NCBI GenBank assembly: GCA_021785395.1
Contig: JAJYFO010000008.1
Span: 1 to 34,522 of the forward strand
Length of the DNA stretch: 34,522 nt
Direction of reading: 5' to 3'
DNA from: a bacterium
GTDB taxonomy: Bacteria > Cyanobacteriota > Vampirovibrionia > Obscuribacterales > JAKAZS01
Under the pieces are notes generated by a model. It was not told the origin of the DNA and searched no databases. It saw only the letters and a program-made list of their open reading frames with translations. The translations under genes were made by a program, and so were the position numbers. Below are positions 18,444 to 27,839 of the stretch, piece after piece. Numbering within the stretch: the stretch's first letter is position 1; each line of letters opens with the position of its first letter.

Positions 18444-19043
18444 TTAAAAATGTTCAGTATGTATGGTATCGCTTGTATTATTTAATTCGCTTAAAATAAA
18501 ATCGGCCTCTTTGTTTAATTCGATATTGTCATTAGTATCATTATTATTAACAGTTTCTTGTTCGACCTGTTTAAACAATTTTCTAATATCGCTGGCCTCT
18601 TTACTTAGCCTAAAATATTCCTGGAATTTTTTGGTTGTCATTATCTTGGGCGAACGACCATCGTCATGCTTAGATATAAAGTCTTTTTCTAAAAGTTCTC
18701 TTATATGGTCGTAAGCACCAGAACCCCTCAGTTTAATAATTTCCGACTGATTAACCGGCTGTTTAATAGCAATAGCTGACAAGGTTCTAATAGCCGCCTG
18801 GGATAATTCAACTGGGTTTAAATCATTAAGCAAATTGGAATAATCTTCTTTAACCTGGATCATATAGCCATTTTCGCTGACAATTTCTAAAGCCGTATCA
18901 CGACTTTCATATTCTTGGATTAAATTTAAAATTGTCTGACGGACAACTGAACTATCCTCATTAATCAAACTAGCAATAGCTTGAGCCTTAACAGGTTTTT
19001 CAGTTAAAAATAATATAGATTCGATCTTAGCTTTTATACTCAT
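18444..19043 (-). CDS. scpB: Segregation and condensation protein ScpB, 199 aa
   Basis: The two winged-helix domains of ScpB are recognisable: IESILFLTEKPVKAQAIASL at the N-terminus and LSQAAIRTLSAIAIKQPVNQ with SEIIKLRGSGAYDHIRELLE in the second. ScpB dimers bind ScpA and regulate the SMC ring. The acidic C-terminal ~35 residues are probably disordered. It starts 4 bases after the scpA stop with an aagggt ribosome binding site, so the genes are tightly coupled. Confidence 0.95.
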   Translation of the reverse strand: MSIKAKIESILFLTEKPVKAQAIASLINEDSSVVRQTILNLIQEYESRDTALEIVSENGYMIQVKEDYSNLLNDLNPVELSQAAIRTLSAIAIKQPVNQSEIIKLRGSGAYDHIRELLEKDFISKHDDGRSPKIMTTKKFQEYFRLSKEASDIRKLFKQVEQETVNNNDTNDNIELNKEADFILSELNNTSDTIHTEHF

Positions 19044-19047
19044 TTGT

Positions 19048-19962
19048 TTACCCTTGCATTATACTTTTGTTGCAGTGAAGCTTAACTGTAATAGCTTCGT
19101 AAAACTTTTCTTGTTCTAATTCTACCTGGCCGGAATTGGATAAAAACAACAAACCCAAAAAACTATCGACCCAATCAATTGAATTACCAAGCATTTTAGT
19201 CAATTCTAAAAAAGATATATAGGCTTTTTCGATTAAATTCCGGTCAATTAACGCACTTATTTTTTCAATCGTACTTTGGATATCTTCATCGTGAGCCAAC
19301 TCTAAAATATCATCGACGTCATTAAAGTCTGGCTGGTCGGTTAAATCAATAAGAACTTTGGGCTGCCTTACCGCTTTTTTTTGTTCGAGTTTCTCGGCTT
19401 CTTTAAGGGCTAGTATTAATTCTTCTAACGTAACTTTACGCGAGGGTAAATTCTTGGACCGATTTTTTCGAACCAAAGCTTTTTCTAAAACATTACGGTT
19501 TAGCTGTAATTTTTCCTGGTTGATAATGGCTTGGCTATTTTCATCGAATTCGATAAAATCGTCGCTTGTCTGCGTATCCTGGCTCAACTGCTGATATAAC
19601 ATGGCTTGGGCTTTGAGTTTCAGGAGAACACAGGCGTGGAATAAAATCTTTCCGCTGCGCTTTAGGTTTTCGTTATTGCGAGCACTAATAGCGCTCAAAA
19701 ATTTATTTGTCACGTCTATGATATCGATTTCTTTTGGGTCTAATTGTCCTTTTTCAGCCATTTTTACCAAGAATTCGATACCTGAAGAAAATGATTCGGC
19801 CACAATTTTTTCTACCCCAGTAGCATCATCGACAGAATTAGTTGATTCGTGGCTAGCTGTGTTCATGTCGTTTAAGACAGGTTCTTGCGCTGAAGTTACC
19901 ATATCTTGCGGTACGGGTACAGCAGGATATGATGGCTCAAAACCAGAATTAGCGTTAAGCAC
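19048..19962 (-). CDS. scpA: Segregation and condensation protein ScpA, 304 aa
   Basis: The kleisin N-terminal domain begins around residue 57 (ESFSSGIEFLVKMAEKGQLD, then PKEIDIIDVTNKFLSAI), followed by LLKLKAQAMLY. The C-terminal winged helix (YISFLELTKMLGNSIDWVDS, then FLGLLFLSNSGQVELEQEKF) is clear. ScpA bridges the SMC heads and binds ScpB. Most ScpA proteins begin directly at the FxGPLDLLL segment. Here ~55 Pro/Ser/Asp-rich residues precede it and the canonical GPLDLLL reads SGIEFLV. The start overlaps the smc 3' end by 8 bases. A later internal start (Met21 or Met33) is possible. Confidence 0.9.
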   Translation of the reverse strand: MLNANSGFEPSYPAVPVPQDMVTSAQEPVLNDMNTASHESTNSVDDATGVEKIVAESFSSGIEFLVKMAEKGQLDPKEIDIIDVTNKFLSAISARNNENLKRSGKILFHACVLLKLKAQAMLYQQLSQDTQTSDDFIEFDENSQAIINQEKLQLNRNVLEKALVRKNRSKNLPSRKVTLEELILALKEAEKLEQKKAVRQPKVLIDLTDQPDFNDVDDILELAHDEDIQSTIEKISALIDRNLIEKAYISFLELTKMLGNSIDWVDSFLGLLFLSNSGQVELEQEKFYEAITVKLHCNKSIMQG

Positions 19963-22900
19963 TTACTTTTTCTTCCTTACTCAATTCAGTTAACCCAACA
20001 GCCTTACTAAAACCGTCGGCTCGCAAAGAGACACCTATAGCATGCGAAGCCTTTTCAAGCATAGGGCGCCTTAAGCTAACCACGACAAACTGGGCTTCTT
20101 TAGCTTGCCTGGCTATCATTGCCGCCAGTCTTTCAGCATTAGACCCATCAAGCATCATGTCTACTTCGTCAAAAGCATAGAATGGAGCCGGAGCATAGCG
20201 CTGAAAAGCAAACACAAAAGACAACGCCGTTAATGACTTTTCGCCACCAGATAAAGCCTCAATGCGCTGCATCTTTTTGTCACGCGGCTGGGCTCTTATT
20301 ATAAGACCACCATTAAAGGGATTTTCACTATCTTCTAATTCCAGACGGCCATGTCCGTGTGACAATTCACTAAATATGGCCTGGAAGTTAAGGTTAATGG
20401 CGTCATAAGCTTCAAGAAAAGTCTTTTTCTTCAATTCATCGTAACTATTTATTCTTTCAATGATACTAATACGTTCGAGTTCGAGAATTTCTAATTGGCT
20501 GGTTAACTCATCGAGCCTTGATTTGGTTTCCTGGTAGTCTTCGAGTGCCTTCATGTTAACCGGCTCAAGAGCTTTCATTTTTCTATCAAGCCTTTCTATA
20601 TCACGATTCAAGCCTTCTATCTGCGCCTGGCTAGGTTCGACAAAATCCGGGTTGGAAAGCTTAATCGAAGCAATTTCCTCTTTAAGGACAATAAGTTTGT
20701 CGCTTAAGTCTTGAATTTTCTCATTTAACTCGTCTTTATGCATCTGACAATTATTTAACTTTTCAGTTAATTGGGTTTTGGTAACCTCAAGCTGCGTCAC
20801 AGCTTCAAAGGTCGCGTCCTTGTCCAACCGCAAATTTTCCAGTTCGTCCGACAACTTGGTTACTTTTAACTTCAAGTCTTCAATTTGCAGTCTAATTTCA
20901 TCAATCATACTTTGATACTGTGGCTTTTCCTGCCTAATACCACTAATTTCTTGTTCAATAGATTCAATATCTATTTTGGCTTTATTAATGCTTTCAAGCG
21001 TCAAATTTTCCTGAGTATCAAGTACGCTGATTGACTTAGCCAATTCACGTTCACTCGATTCAAGGGCCGTTAAATCGTGGTTAAGGTTTTTGCTTTCCAT
21101 AATCAATTTTTCAATCTTAGTCTGTTGCCCTTTATCACCAAGCTTTTCCAGACTTTCTTCCTTTTGCGCTATTTGCTTGGCAAAAGCATCGATTAATTCG
21201 TTTACATTATTTAATTCTTGGTCCAATTCTTCATAGTCACTATTTAAATTCTGCATGGCTGGCTTTAGTTTAGCGACAATATTGGCATCATTTTCTAGAC
21301 TTTTGTTATTCACTTCAAGCTGGAGGTTTAATTGGTTAAGCTTATTAGCGTATTCGGCTAAATTATGTTTTTCTTGTGTCAGCTCAAGGTTTAAATCCTT
21401 AAGGCATAGTTTCAGATCTTCGATCTGTTGTTGCAATTTAGCAATTCCAGCCGACACCTGACCAATATCGTCAGACAGATTTTTACCAAAATGCGATTTA
21501 TTGCGGTTGTCATTACCACCGCTTATAGTACCAGATTTTTCAAACAACTCGCCTTCTAACGTAACCATACGAGCCAAATTTATTAACATACGAGCACTAT
21601 CCATATTTTCCACGACTATAGTCTGGCCTAAAACATGCTGAAAAACTCTGGTTAAATAGCTGTCAAAATCGATTAAATTAATGGCAAAGTCTATGACACC
21701 TGGTTTGCTTAATAAGTTACCACAAGGCTGACCAATGATTTTATTTACCGGAATAAAAGTTGCTCGACCCAACTGGTTGGATTTTAAGTATTGAATACAT
21801 TCAGAGGCAATTTTATCGTTTTCAACGACTATATGATTACTGCGACCGCCAATAGCTGCTTCAATAGCCTGTTCGTACTTGGGTGAAATTGTCGCCAACT
21901 GACTAACCGTACCCAGGACACCGCGGATTTTGGCGTTTAATATTCCGTCGACAGCCTTGCCAAAACCTGACCCACCCACAAACTCACGCTTGGTTTCAAG
22001 TTCAACCATACGTCGCCTTAATGTTTCCAGCCCGTATGACTTAGTTTCAAGCTCGCTATTTGTAGAGCCAATTTCTTGTTCTAACTGGCTAATAGTTCGC
22101 CTAGTAGTAGCTACAAGCTCGTCATAAGAGCGTTTTTTATTCATCAATTCATTATTCTCTAATTTTTGGGTATTCAATTTTTCCATTGAATTAGACAATA
22201 ACTCACGATTTTCGATAAGTTTCTGGTCTATAGCGTCAAGTCGACCTTGAATATTTATTGATTTTTGCGTCAACTCGTTTTTTTCTTTGAGCAAATTGGA
22301 CAAGTCAAGGTGAATTTGGGTAATTTCACTATGCCCTTTATCTTTGGCCTGGCGCAATACTTCAATTTCAGCGGCCACAGCGGCAATAGTACCTTGTTTT
22401 TCGAAAATTTTAAGGTCGATTTCATTTTTTTCGACCTCAAGGCTTTTGCGTTGTTTGGCTGATTCTTGATTCTTCTTTTCAAAAGCCTTTAACTCTTTTT
22501 CAAGATGCTTTAAAGCCTTACTTTTTTCCTCCTCCAAAATATTTAGATTGGAAAGCTTATTTTCGACCCTGGTCAATTCACCCGTTTTATTCTCTAATTC
22601 CTGACGAATGGCCAACTGTTCGAGTCCACCCTTGCGTTTTATTTCCTGTTCAAGTTCGGCTAACTTTGACCGCGTCTCAATTATACTAATTTCAACTTCG
22701 TTAAGCTTGGCCTTGTTTTCGACCTCTTCTTCGTTAACCTTGTTTAGAGCCGCTTCGCTTTGCTCAAGCGCGCAGCTAATTTCGTTAGCTTTAGCAAATA
22801 CAAGGTCTTTTTCAAGTTTATCCTTTTCTTCTTTAAATTTAAGATACTTTAAAGCATGCTCTTTATCAGCCTCAAGACCCTCTAGCCGGGTGAAAATTTC

Positions 22901-23467
22901 AGCTTGAATAATTTTTTGATGGGAAGTTTTTTCACCGACTTCTTCAAGCTCACTTTTAGCCATATCGATTTTACGGTCAAATTCGGCCACGCCCGATAAC
23001 TCGTCAATAATTTTGCGCCTTTCGGTTGGTGACATGCTAACGATATTGGTTACGTCACCTTGCATAATTACATTAAATCCAGTTGGACTAATATTATATC
23101 TGGACAACTCATCGTGTATATCGGTTAGAGTGGAATTCTTACCGTTGAGAAGATACGTGCTGGTGTAACCATTCTCTTTTACCTTAATCTTGCGAGCCAC
23201 TTCGATTTCTTTATTATTTGTATCTACGAAAACTACGCGAACCCTGGCCTCATTTTTTTTCGACAAATTATTGATAAGGTCAGGCAGTCTTTCCGCCCGC
23301 ATAGACCTAGTCGAAGACAGTCCCAAGGCAAACAATAGACTATCAATCACATTGGATTTACCCGACCCATTAGGACCTGAAATTGTTGTGAAACCATCCA
23401 GTAACGAGATCAGCGTCTGTTTACCAAAAGATTTAAAATTATCGAGTTCAATTTCTTTGATTCGCAA
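19955..23467 (-). CDS. smc: Chromosome segregation protein SMC, 1170 aa
   Basis: Full-length bacterial SMC: Walker A GPNGSGKSNV (31-40), a long coiled coil, a flexible hinge (GVLGTVSQLATISPKYEQAI with GGRSNHIVVEN and SGTISGG), a second coiled coil, the ABC signature LSGGEKSLTALSF (~1072) and Walker B FYAFDEVDMMLD (~1096-1107). It forms the condensin ring that organises the chromosome. The start is TTG with gaagga 8 bases upstream; the nearby ATG at 23475 is out of frame. It is the first gene of the cluster and overlaps scpA by 8 bases. Confidence 0.98.
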   Translation of the reverse strand: MRIKEIELDNFKSFGKQTLISLLDGFTTISGPNGSGKSNVIDSLLFALGLSSTRSMRAERLPDLINNLSKKNEARVRVVFVDTNNKEIEVARKIKVKENGYTSTYLLNGKNSTLTDIHDELSRYNISPTGFNVIMQGDVTNIVSMSPTERRKIIDELSGVAEFDRKIDMAKSELEEVGEKTSHQKIIQAEIFTRLEGLEADKEHALKYLKFKEEKDKLEKDLVFAKANEISCALEQSEAALNKVNEEEVENKAKLNEVEISIIETRSKLAELEQEIKRKGGLEQLAIRQELENKTGELTRVENKLSNLNILEEEKSKALKHLEKELKAFEKKNQESAKQRKSLEVEKNEIDLKIFEKQGTIAAVAAEIEVLRQAKDKGHSEITQIHLDLSNLLKEKNELTQKSINIQGRLDAIDQKLIENRELLSNSMEKLNTQKLENNELMNKKRSYDELVATTRRTISQLEQEIGSTNSELETKSYGLETLRRRMVELETKREFVGGSGFGKAVDGILNAKIRGVLGTVSQLATISPKYEQAIEAAIGGRSNHIVVENDKIASECIQYLKSNQLGRATFIPVNKIIGQPCGNLLSKPGVIDFAINLIDFDSYLTRVFQHVLGQTIVVENMDSARMLINLARMVTLEGELFEKSGTISGGNDNRNKSHFGKNLSDDIGQVSAGIAKLQQQIEDLKLCLKDLNLELTQEKHNLAEYANKLNQLNLQLEVNNKSLENDANIVAKLKPAMQNLNSDYEELDQELNNVNELIDAFAKQIAQKEESLEKLGDKGQQTKIEKLIMESKNLNHDLTALESSERELAKSISVLDTQENLTLESINKAKIDIESIEQEISGIRQEKPQYQSMIDEIRLQIEDLKLKVTKLSDELENLRLDKDATFEAVTQLEVTKTQLTEKLNNCQMHKDELNEKIQDLSDKLIVLKEEIASIKLSNPDFVEPSQAQIEGLNRDIERLDRKMKALEPVNMKALEDYQETKSRLDELTSQLEILELERISIIERINSYDELKKKTFLEAYDAINLNFQAIFSELSHGHGRLELEDSENPFNGGLIIRAQPRDKKMQRIEALSGGEKSLTALSFVFAFQRYAPAPFYAFDEVDMMLDGSNAERLAAMIARQAKEAQFVVVSLRRPMLEKASHAIGVSLRADGFSKAVGLTELSKEEKVSA

Positions 23468-23759
23468 AAATTCATTCCTTCAAAATTATTATCCATAAGC
23501 ATTAGACTACATAGCACCAATAGTGTCAAGCCTAAATATATACAACCAAGTTAGTTTAATAAGACTATTATAATTTTAATTTGTGATATCATTTCAAAAT
23601 ACTCTTTAAAATCAAAAGATATGCGCAGCATATACATTTTTTTACAATTTAAAATTAAATGCGATTTTAATCCAAATCAGGACAAAAAGTTATAGAATTC
23701 TTAAACTGGGGTAAGTTATAATAAATAGGTGCCTTAAAAAAAATTAATCAAAAATCATT

Positions 23760-25316
23760 ATGCTTAAAGAAAGTTTTGACCCTAAGCGATTAAAAGTTAA
23801 TCTTCAATCTATACCAAATCCCGAAGATTTATACTTCTTTGTCCTGGAACTTGCCAACAGCAAGGCCAAAACCATGGAAATCGCCTGGGATAGAAGCGAT
23901 GGGATGGCTCATTTTCAGCTTTTATTAACAGCCAAACTGGGTGTAGACGTATTTATCTGGCAGTTAAAATCTGGCAAAGAACCGAATGTCAAGCTTTTAT
24001 GGGAACAAAACACCAAGGACATAAAATTTATCCACAATTTGATCGTTAAGTCATGTGGGACTTTAAAAGTTACCAGCAATAAAATAAGCAAAGAGATTTC
24101 GGCAATTACCGAACCCGACAAAGACTTCTCACAATTAAGTACCAACCAGCACAAAGCCTTTTCGTCTAAGGAGACTAAACCCGATTCCATTTCAGGCACG
24201 ACGGCTTTCATTTCATTGATTGACTTGATTTTAAACATCTACAAGGCTAAAAATACAGGAAAATTAACCGTTTATGACGAGGCAAACCAATTTGACACCT
24301 ATTTTATCGGCGGAGTCCTGACCCATTGTCAATATGAAGAGTCGACGGGTTTATCGGTTTTCTACAATTTACTAGAGACCAACGACTGTAAATTTGAATT
24401 TGAATTCAATTCAATTATTCGCAACCGTTCGATAAACATTGAGATGGAAGACTTATTCAATAATTGCACCGAACTTATAAACGAATCTAGCTACCTTAAA
24501 GACATCGGCATTAACCCTAATTCAGTTTTAAATCAAGTTAACCAAAAACTATCCAAGTCTGAGTTTAGAACAATATTTAACCATTTAAGCGAAGACAATT
24601 TAACTAACTTTGAACAACTATACAAGCATTTTGACGGCAATTTAACCATTGCTGAAATCGTCCAATCACTTAATTTGCCTAAGTCTACCTGGGTACCTAG
24701 CGTAAGCCGGCTGATTAAACATGGCTTAATAACCCAAATTATACCTTCCGTTGACAAACCCGAAACACCCGCAAAAATAAAGCCGCTTGACCAATCTTTA
24801 ATTAAAAGCGTGATGATGATACTTAAAAGAGCTGACACACAAATTTATTCATATCCAGCCTTTATGTTTTTTCTAGAACAAGAATATTTGCGCAGCCAAA
24901 GAGCCAATTGTCCATTTTCGGTGATTTTATTAAGCTTTTATCAAAAACAGAATAATGATTTATTTCACCTACAAGGCAAAGCTCTAGAAGAGCTTTTAAA
25001 AAGAATCGAGGTGGGCATAAGGCGAACTGACTATTTAACCCACTATGAATCGAGTGATTTTGCCCTAGTTCTACCCAACACTCATACCCATGGCGCTAAA
25101 ATACTAGTTAACCGCCTAATTAATAAGCTTTTAATTTATCCTTTAACCAATTCGGTCAACAGTCTAAATTTGGTTATTGCCTGCGGTATCGTTTGCGCAC
25201 CGTATGACATAAAAGACATTCACTTAATTTTACCAGCGCTTGAAACTGCTCGCGACTATGCTTTGCAAAATGGCAGTAGAGTCATTTCGTACCAGGACAT
25301 TATCGATAGGATATAA
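23760..25316 (+). CDS. Multidomain signalling protein with DUF4388-like, winged-helix-like and degenerate GGDEF domains, 518 aa
   Basis: Residues ~150-225 (TGKLTVYDEANQFDTYFIGG, LTHCQYEESTGLSVFYNLLE) resemble the DUF4388/PatA-type module of gliding and polarity regulators. Residues ~265-320 (DGNLTIAEIVQSLNLPKSTW, SRLIKHGLITQI) look like a winged helix. The C-terminal ~165 residues resemble a GGDEF domain: RRTDYLTHYESSDFALVLPN is the place where active enzymes have RYGGDEF, but the signature here is YESSDF (Glu430-Ser-Ser-Asp-Phe434), so c-di-GMP synthesis is unlikely. It may be a c-di-GMP or protein interaction module. The gene is alone on + and divergent from smc across 292 bases. No ribosome binding site is evident. 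Confidence 0.6.
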   Translation: MLKESFDPKRLKVNLQSIPNPEDLYFFVLELANSKAKTMEIAWDRSDGMAHFQLLLTAKLGVDVFIWQLKSGKEPNVKLLWEQNTKDIKFIHNLIVKSCGTLKVTSNKISKEISAITEPDKDFSQLSTNQHKAFSSKETKPDSISGTTAFISLIDLILNIYKAKNTGKLTVYDEANQFDTYFIGGVLTHCQYEESTGLSVFYNLLETNDCKFEFEFNSIIRNRSINIEMEDLFNNCTELINESSYLKDIGINPNSVLNQVNQKLSKSEFRTIFNHLSEDNLTNFEQLYKHFDGNLTIAEIVQSLNLPKSTWVPSVSRLIKHGLITQIIPSVDKPETPAKIKPLDQSLIKSVMMILKRADTQIYSYPAFMFFLEQEYLRSQRANCPFSVILLSFYQKQNNDLFHLQGKALEELLKRIEVGIRRTDYLTHYESSDFALVLPNTHTHGAKILVNRLINKLLIYPLTNSVNSLNLVIACGIVCAPYDIKDIHLILPALETARDYALQNGSRVISYQDIIDRI

Positions 25317-25342
25317 AAGAATTTTTTTTATATCCTATCGAT
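25302..25342. terminator. Perfect 17-base-pair hairpin between convergent genes, overlapping the stop of the 23760 gene
   Basis: Arms atcgataggatataaaa (25302-25318) and its exact reverse complement (25326-25342) with a 7-base loop. The left arm encodes the last residues and the TAA of the + gene. No T run follows on either strand, so it is not a classical terminator, but its place between two convergent genes suggests bidirectional termination or 3' end protection. Confidence 0.6.
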
Positions 25343-25414
25343 TACATAATTGCCTGACGCCAAGTAGACTTTATCATATTCAACTCGGGCATTATATATA
25401 TCTGTATTTATAAT

Positions 25415-26701
25415 CTAGGGTTTTTGGGGAGAACTATCAACGAATGCCTTGGCCAGAGTATACTCAGTAAAATCGTTATTTCCGTGACTAACAACCCATT
25501 CAAATTCGTGCTTGGCCACCTGGTCAAAACCTTTTAGCATGCTGTTTAAACCAACGTAACAGTGCGCCTCGGTTAATTCTTCATTATTTTTAGCTGCTTT
25601 AAACAATTGACTTTCGTTTATTTTACCTTTAAGGTATTGAAGTACTGGCTGCGGCCAAGCAGTCTGATTATTAACCGCCAAGTTTAGTATTTTATCAGCT
25701 TTTTCCTTATCGTTTAGATTAGCGTAAGCTAAATAGCCCAAAATGCAAGCGTATACTTTATGAGAACCAGCGTGCCTGGCAGCGTGATTTAGTAATTTGG
25801 TGGCGGTTTTAAAATCTTTGGCCATAAAATAACACGTACCATCAAGGTAATAAGCATTATAGAATTTAGGTTCTATTTCGATAATTTTATTGCAATCGGC
25901 AATAGCCTTATCGTACTGTTTCAGGTCAGCATAAAGTTTGCTTCGGGCAAACAGAGCGTTTGTATTTTTTGGATCTTTTTTTAAAACGCTGTTCAAATTT
26001 TCCAAAGCAGCCTTATAATTTTTCTGCTTAAGCTTTATACTTGCCAGAGCTACGTACGCGTCACCTGAATCAGGGTCAATTTTCAAGGCTTTATTACAGT
26101 CATTTAAGGACTCATTAAATTTGTTGGTACGTAAATAAATACTGGATCTAGCCAAATACATTTTTGACGAATCCGGATCTAGCTTAATGGCCTCGTTTAA
26201 ATCGTTTATAGCGTTGAAATAGTCTTTTTTATTGGCATACAAATAACCTCTTAGATAATAAGCCTGGGCATTGTCTGGCGATAACTTTAAAGCTTGGTTT
26301 AAATCGTTGATGGCATTATTAATTTCATTGAGGCCTTGGTAAGCCACAGCGCGATTCAGATAAACTAATAATAAAATATCTGGGTTAGTTGTCGCCAGAT
26401 TAAAATCATTGACGGCCAAACGGTATTCTTTTTGGCCAAGGTAGGCAACTCCACGATAAAGATGGGCCTGGGAATTTCCGGGGAAAGATCTTATAACCTT
26501 ATCAAGGTTTTCAATTGCCTTGGGATAATCTTTATCTTTAAGAAGCTGACTGCTTTCCCTAATTAAATCTATACATTCAAATTCACTTAATTGAGCCCAA
26601 GCGAAATTAATAGTGAAATTTGCAATAAACAAAAAAACGGGCAAAACCCTTTTTAAATATTTTATCTTGTATGGCTTAAAAAAATGACCGGTCAAAATCA
26701 T
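25415..26701 (-). CDS. Exported tetratricopeptide-repeat protein, 428 aa
   Basis: About nine to ten TPR units run through the protein, for example KDYPKAIENLDKVIRSFPGN, AQAYYLRGYLYANKKDYFNA, KMYLARSSIYLRTNKFNESL and NALFARSKLYADLKQYDKAI. A signal peptide is present (VLPVFLFIANFTINFAWA). The ORF track starts at a TTG (26716); I prefer the ATG at 26701, which has ggag 4 bases upstream, giving 428 residues. The protein likely serves as an envelope scaffold; partners are unknown. It converges on the GGDEF-like gene. A similar exported TPR protein lies at 11123. Confidence 0.85.
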   Translation of the reverse strand: MILTGHFFKPYKIKYLKRVLPVFLFIANFTINFAWAQLSEFECIDLIRESSQLLKDKDYPKAIENLDKVIRSFPGNSQAHLYRGVAYLGQKEYRLAVNDFNLATTNPDILLLVYLNRAVAYQGLNEINNAINDLNQALKLSPDNAQAYYLRGYLYANKKDYFNAINDLNEAIKLDPDSSKMYLARSSIYLRTNKFNESLNDCNKALKIDPDSGDAYVALASIKLKQKNYKAALENLNSVLKKDPKNTNALFARSKLYADLKQYDKAIADCNKIIEIEPKFYNAYYLDGTCYFMAKDFKTATKLLNHAARHAGSHKVYACILGYLAYANLNDKEKADKILNLAVNNQTAWPQPVLQYLKGKINESQLFKAAKNNEELTEAHCYVGLNSMLKGFDQVAKHEFEWVVSHGNNDFTEYTLAKAFVDSSPQKP

Positions 26702-26951
26702 ATAACTCCAAAGCAATTATTATTTTAAACGAATAATGGTCGTCAGCCATAAAATTAATGGATAATTTAGCAAAATCTTTGTAAATTTAAGCTTTTTTTG
26801 CCAATAAGAAACTTAAATGACATTTTAAGCGGATTTTAGATTAGCTATTAGACTTCTCTTATCGCAAATATCCTAAAGCAAAAAAATTGGTTTCTACTAA
26901 AAGTCGATTTGAGATTAAGTTTCAGCCCAAAAAATTATTTTACAGTTAAGT

Positions 26952-27254
26952 CTATCTACGGTACAAACCGACTAATGGTGCGGGGCTTGCCTGCATTTTG
27001 GCTTCGACGCCTTTGATCCATATCTTTAAAAGCTTATAGTGCTCATAGGCTCTGGGTGTCAGCTTATTTTTAGCCGATTTTAAAGCCTGATAGTACTTTA
27101 TAAGTGAGCTGAACAATTTAAAAACAGCCTCAGATTCAGTGTCGGCGAAACAGGAAAAACCCAATTCGGGAATCGACACGATTGTTTTGTGATTACTTTG
27201 CCACAGCCAAGCACTAAGAGTATCATTACTCCAGGGTAGAAATATTTTTCGCAT
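26952..27254 (-). CDS. Small protein with a HicB-like N-terminal half, 100 aa
   Basis: The segment TIVSIPELGFSCFADTESEA followed by a helix resembles the HicB antitoxin fold (V-S-I-P-E-L-x-G-x-x-x-x-G-D-T-x-E-E-A). The second half is basic and helical (KSAKNKLTPRAYEHYKLLK) and could bind nucleic acid. No hicA-like toxin ORF is adjacent, so it may be an orphan, or the similarity may be chance. An aaagga ribosome binding site lies 11 bases before the ATG. An imperfect inverted repeat is just upstream (27280-27324). Confidence 0.45.
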   Translation of the reverse strand: MRKIFLPWSNDTLSAWLWQSNHKTIVSIPELGFSCFADTESEAVFKLFSSLIKYYQALKSAKNKLTPRAYEHYKLLKIWIKGVEAKMQASPAPLVGLYRR

Positions 27255-27279
27255 TTATTTATTAGTCCTTTAGAACGGT

Positions 27280-27324
27280 CGTTCGAGTAATTTTTAAATA
27301 AACAAACATTACTTTTGAACGAAC
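27280..27324. repeat. Imperfect inverted repeat upstream of the HicB-like gene
   Basis: cgttcgagtaat pairs with attacttttgaacg apart from a 2-base insertion and one mismatch, about 25 bases upstream of the minus-strand start codon. It could be an autoregulatory operator. Confidence 0.35.
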
Positions 27325-27721
27325 ATTGCTTATAATTGTTAATAAAATCAATTTACTAGTTTACTTTTAAGTTTAAAATTTTTAAAGGAAACCAAAATGC
27401 TTAGCATTGGTGAGACTTATATTTCCTAAATTTAGAACTTATTGTAATTTATTAATACCTCATAAATAAATTGAATTGTCTATTCAATTTAGCTATTATC
27501 CTATACCTTAAGTTACAACTAAAATCCGATTTCGTCAAGATCCCTAAGTATAGTCATTTTTCTTAAGTGCTTTTCCAAGCAAGTCAATTTTCCCTTATAA
27601 CAAAGCCTATAACGGACTTCTCGACTAATTTAAAATTGAATTTACCCTTTCCAAAATAAATAATAAAATATTAAATTTTACATTTATACCCAATTTCCAT
27701 ACAAAATAGCAACAAGGTAAA

Positions 27722-27760
27722 GTATTTGCCCCCATTTTAAATGGCTTAAATTGTAAGCTT
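27722..27760 (+). repeat. Leader element, copy A
   Basis: gtatttgcccccatttta followed by a taaattgtaagctt segment. It aligns with copies B (28045) and C (31624) and lies 118 bases before the ATG of the 56-codon ORF. Closest match is copy C. Confidence 0.5.
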
Positions 27761-27839
27761 GATCAACGATAATCAAACCTATTTAGGCCTAAATAGCTAA
27801 AACTCAAAAAAATGTTTATTTAACTCATATTTAATCAAG

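Noticed and set aside
21255-23498. Plus-strand ORFs across smc (21255, 21930, 22265, 22608, 23190)
   Set aside because: Ser/Leu-rich shadows antisense to the smc coiled-coil and head regions, without ribosome binding sites or family resemblance.
26702-26716. TTG start at 26716 for the TPR protein
   Set aside because: No ribosome binding site precedes the TTG, while the ATG at 26701 has ggag just upstream and leaves a complete signal peptide.
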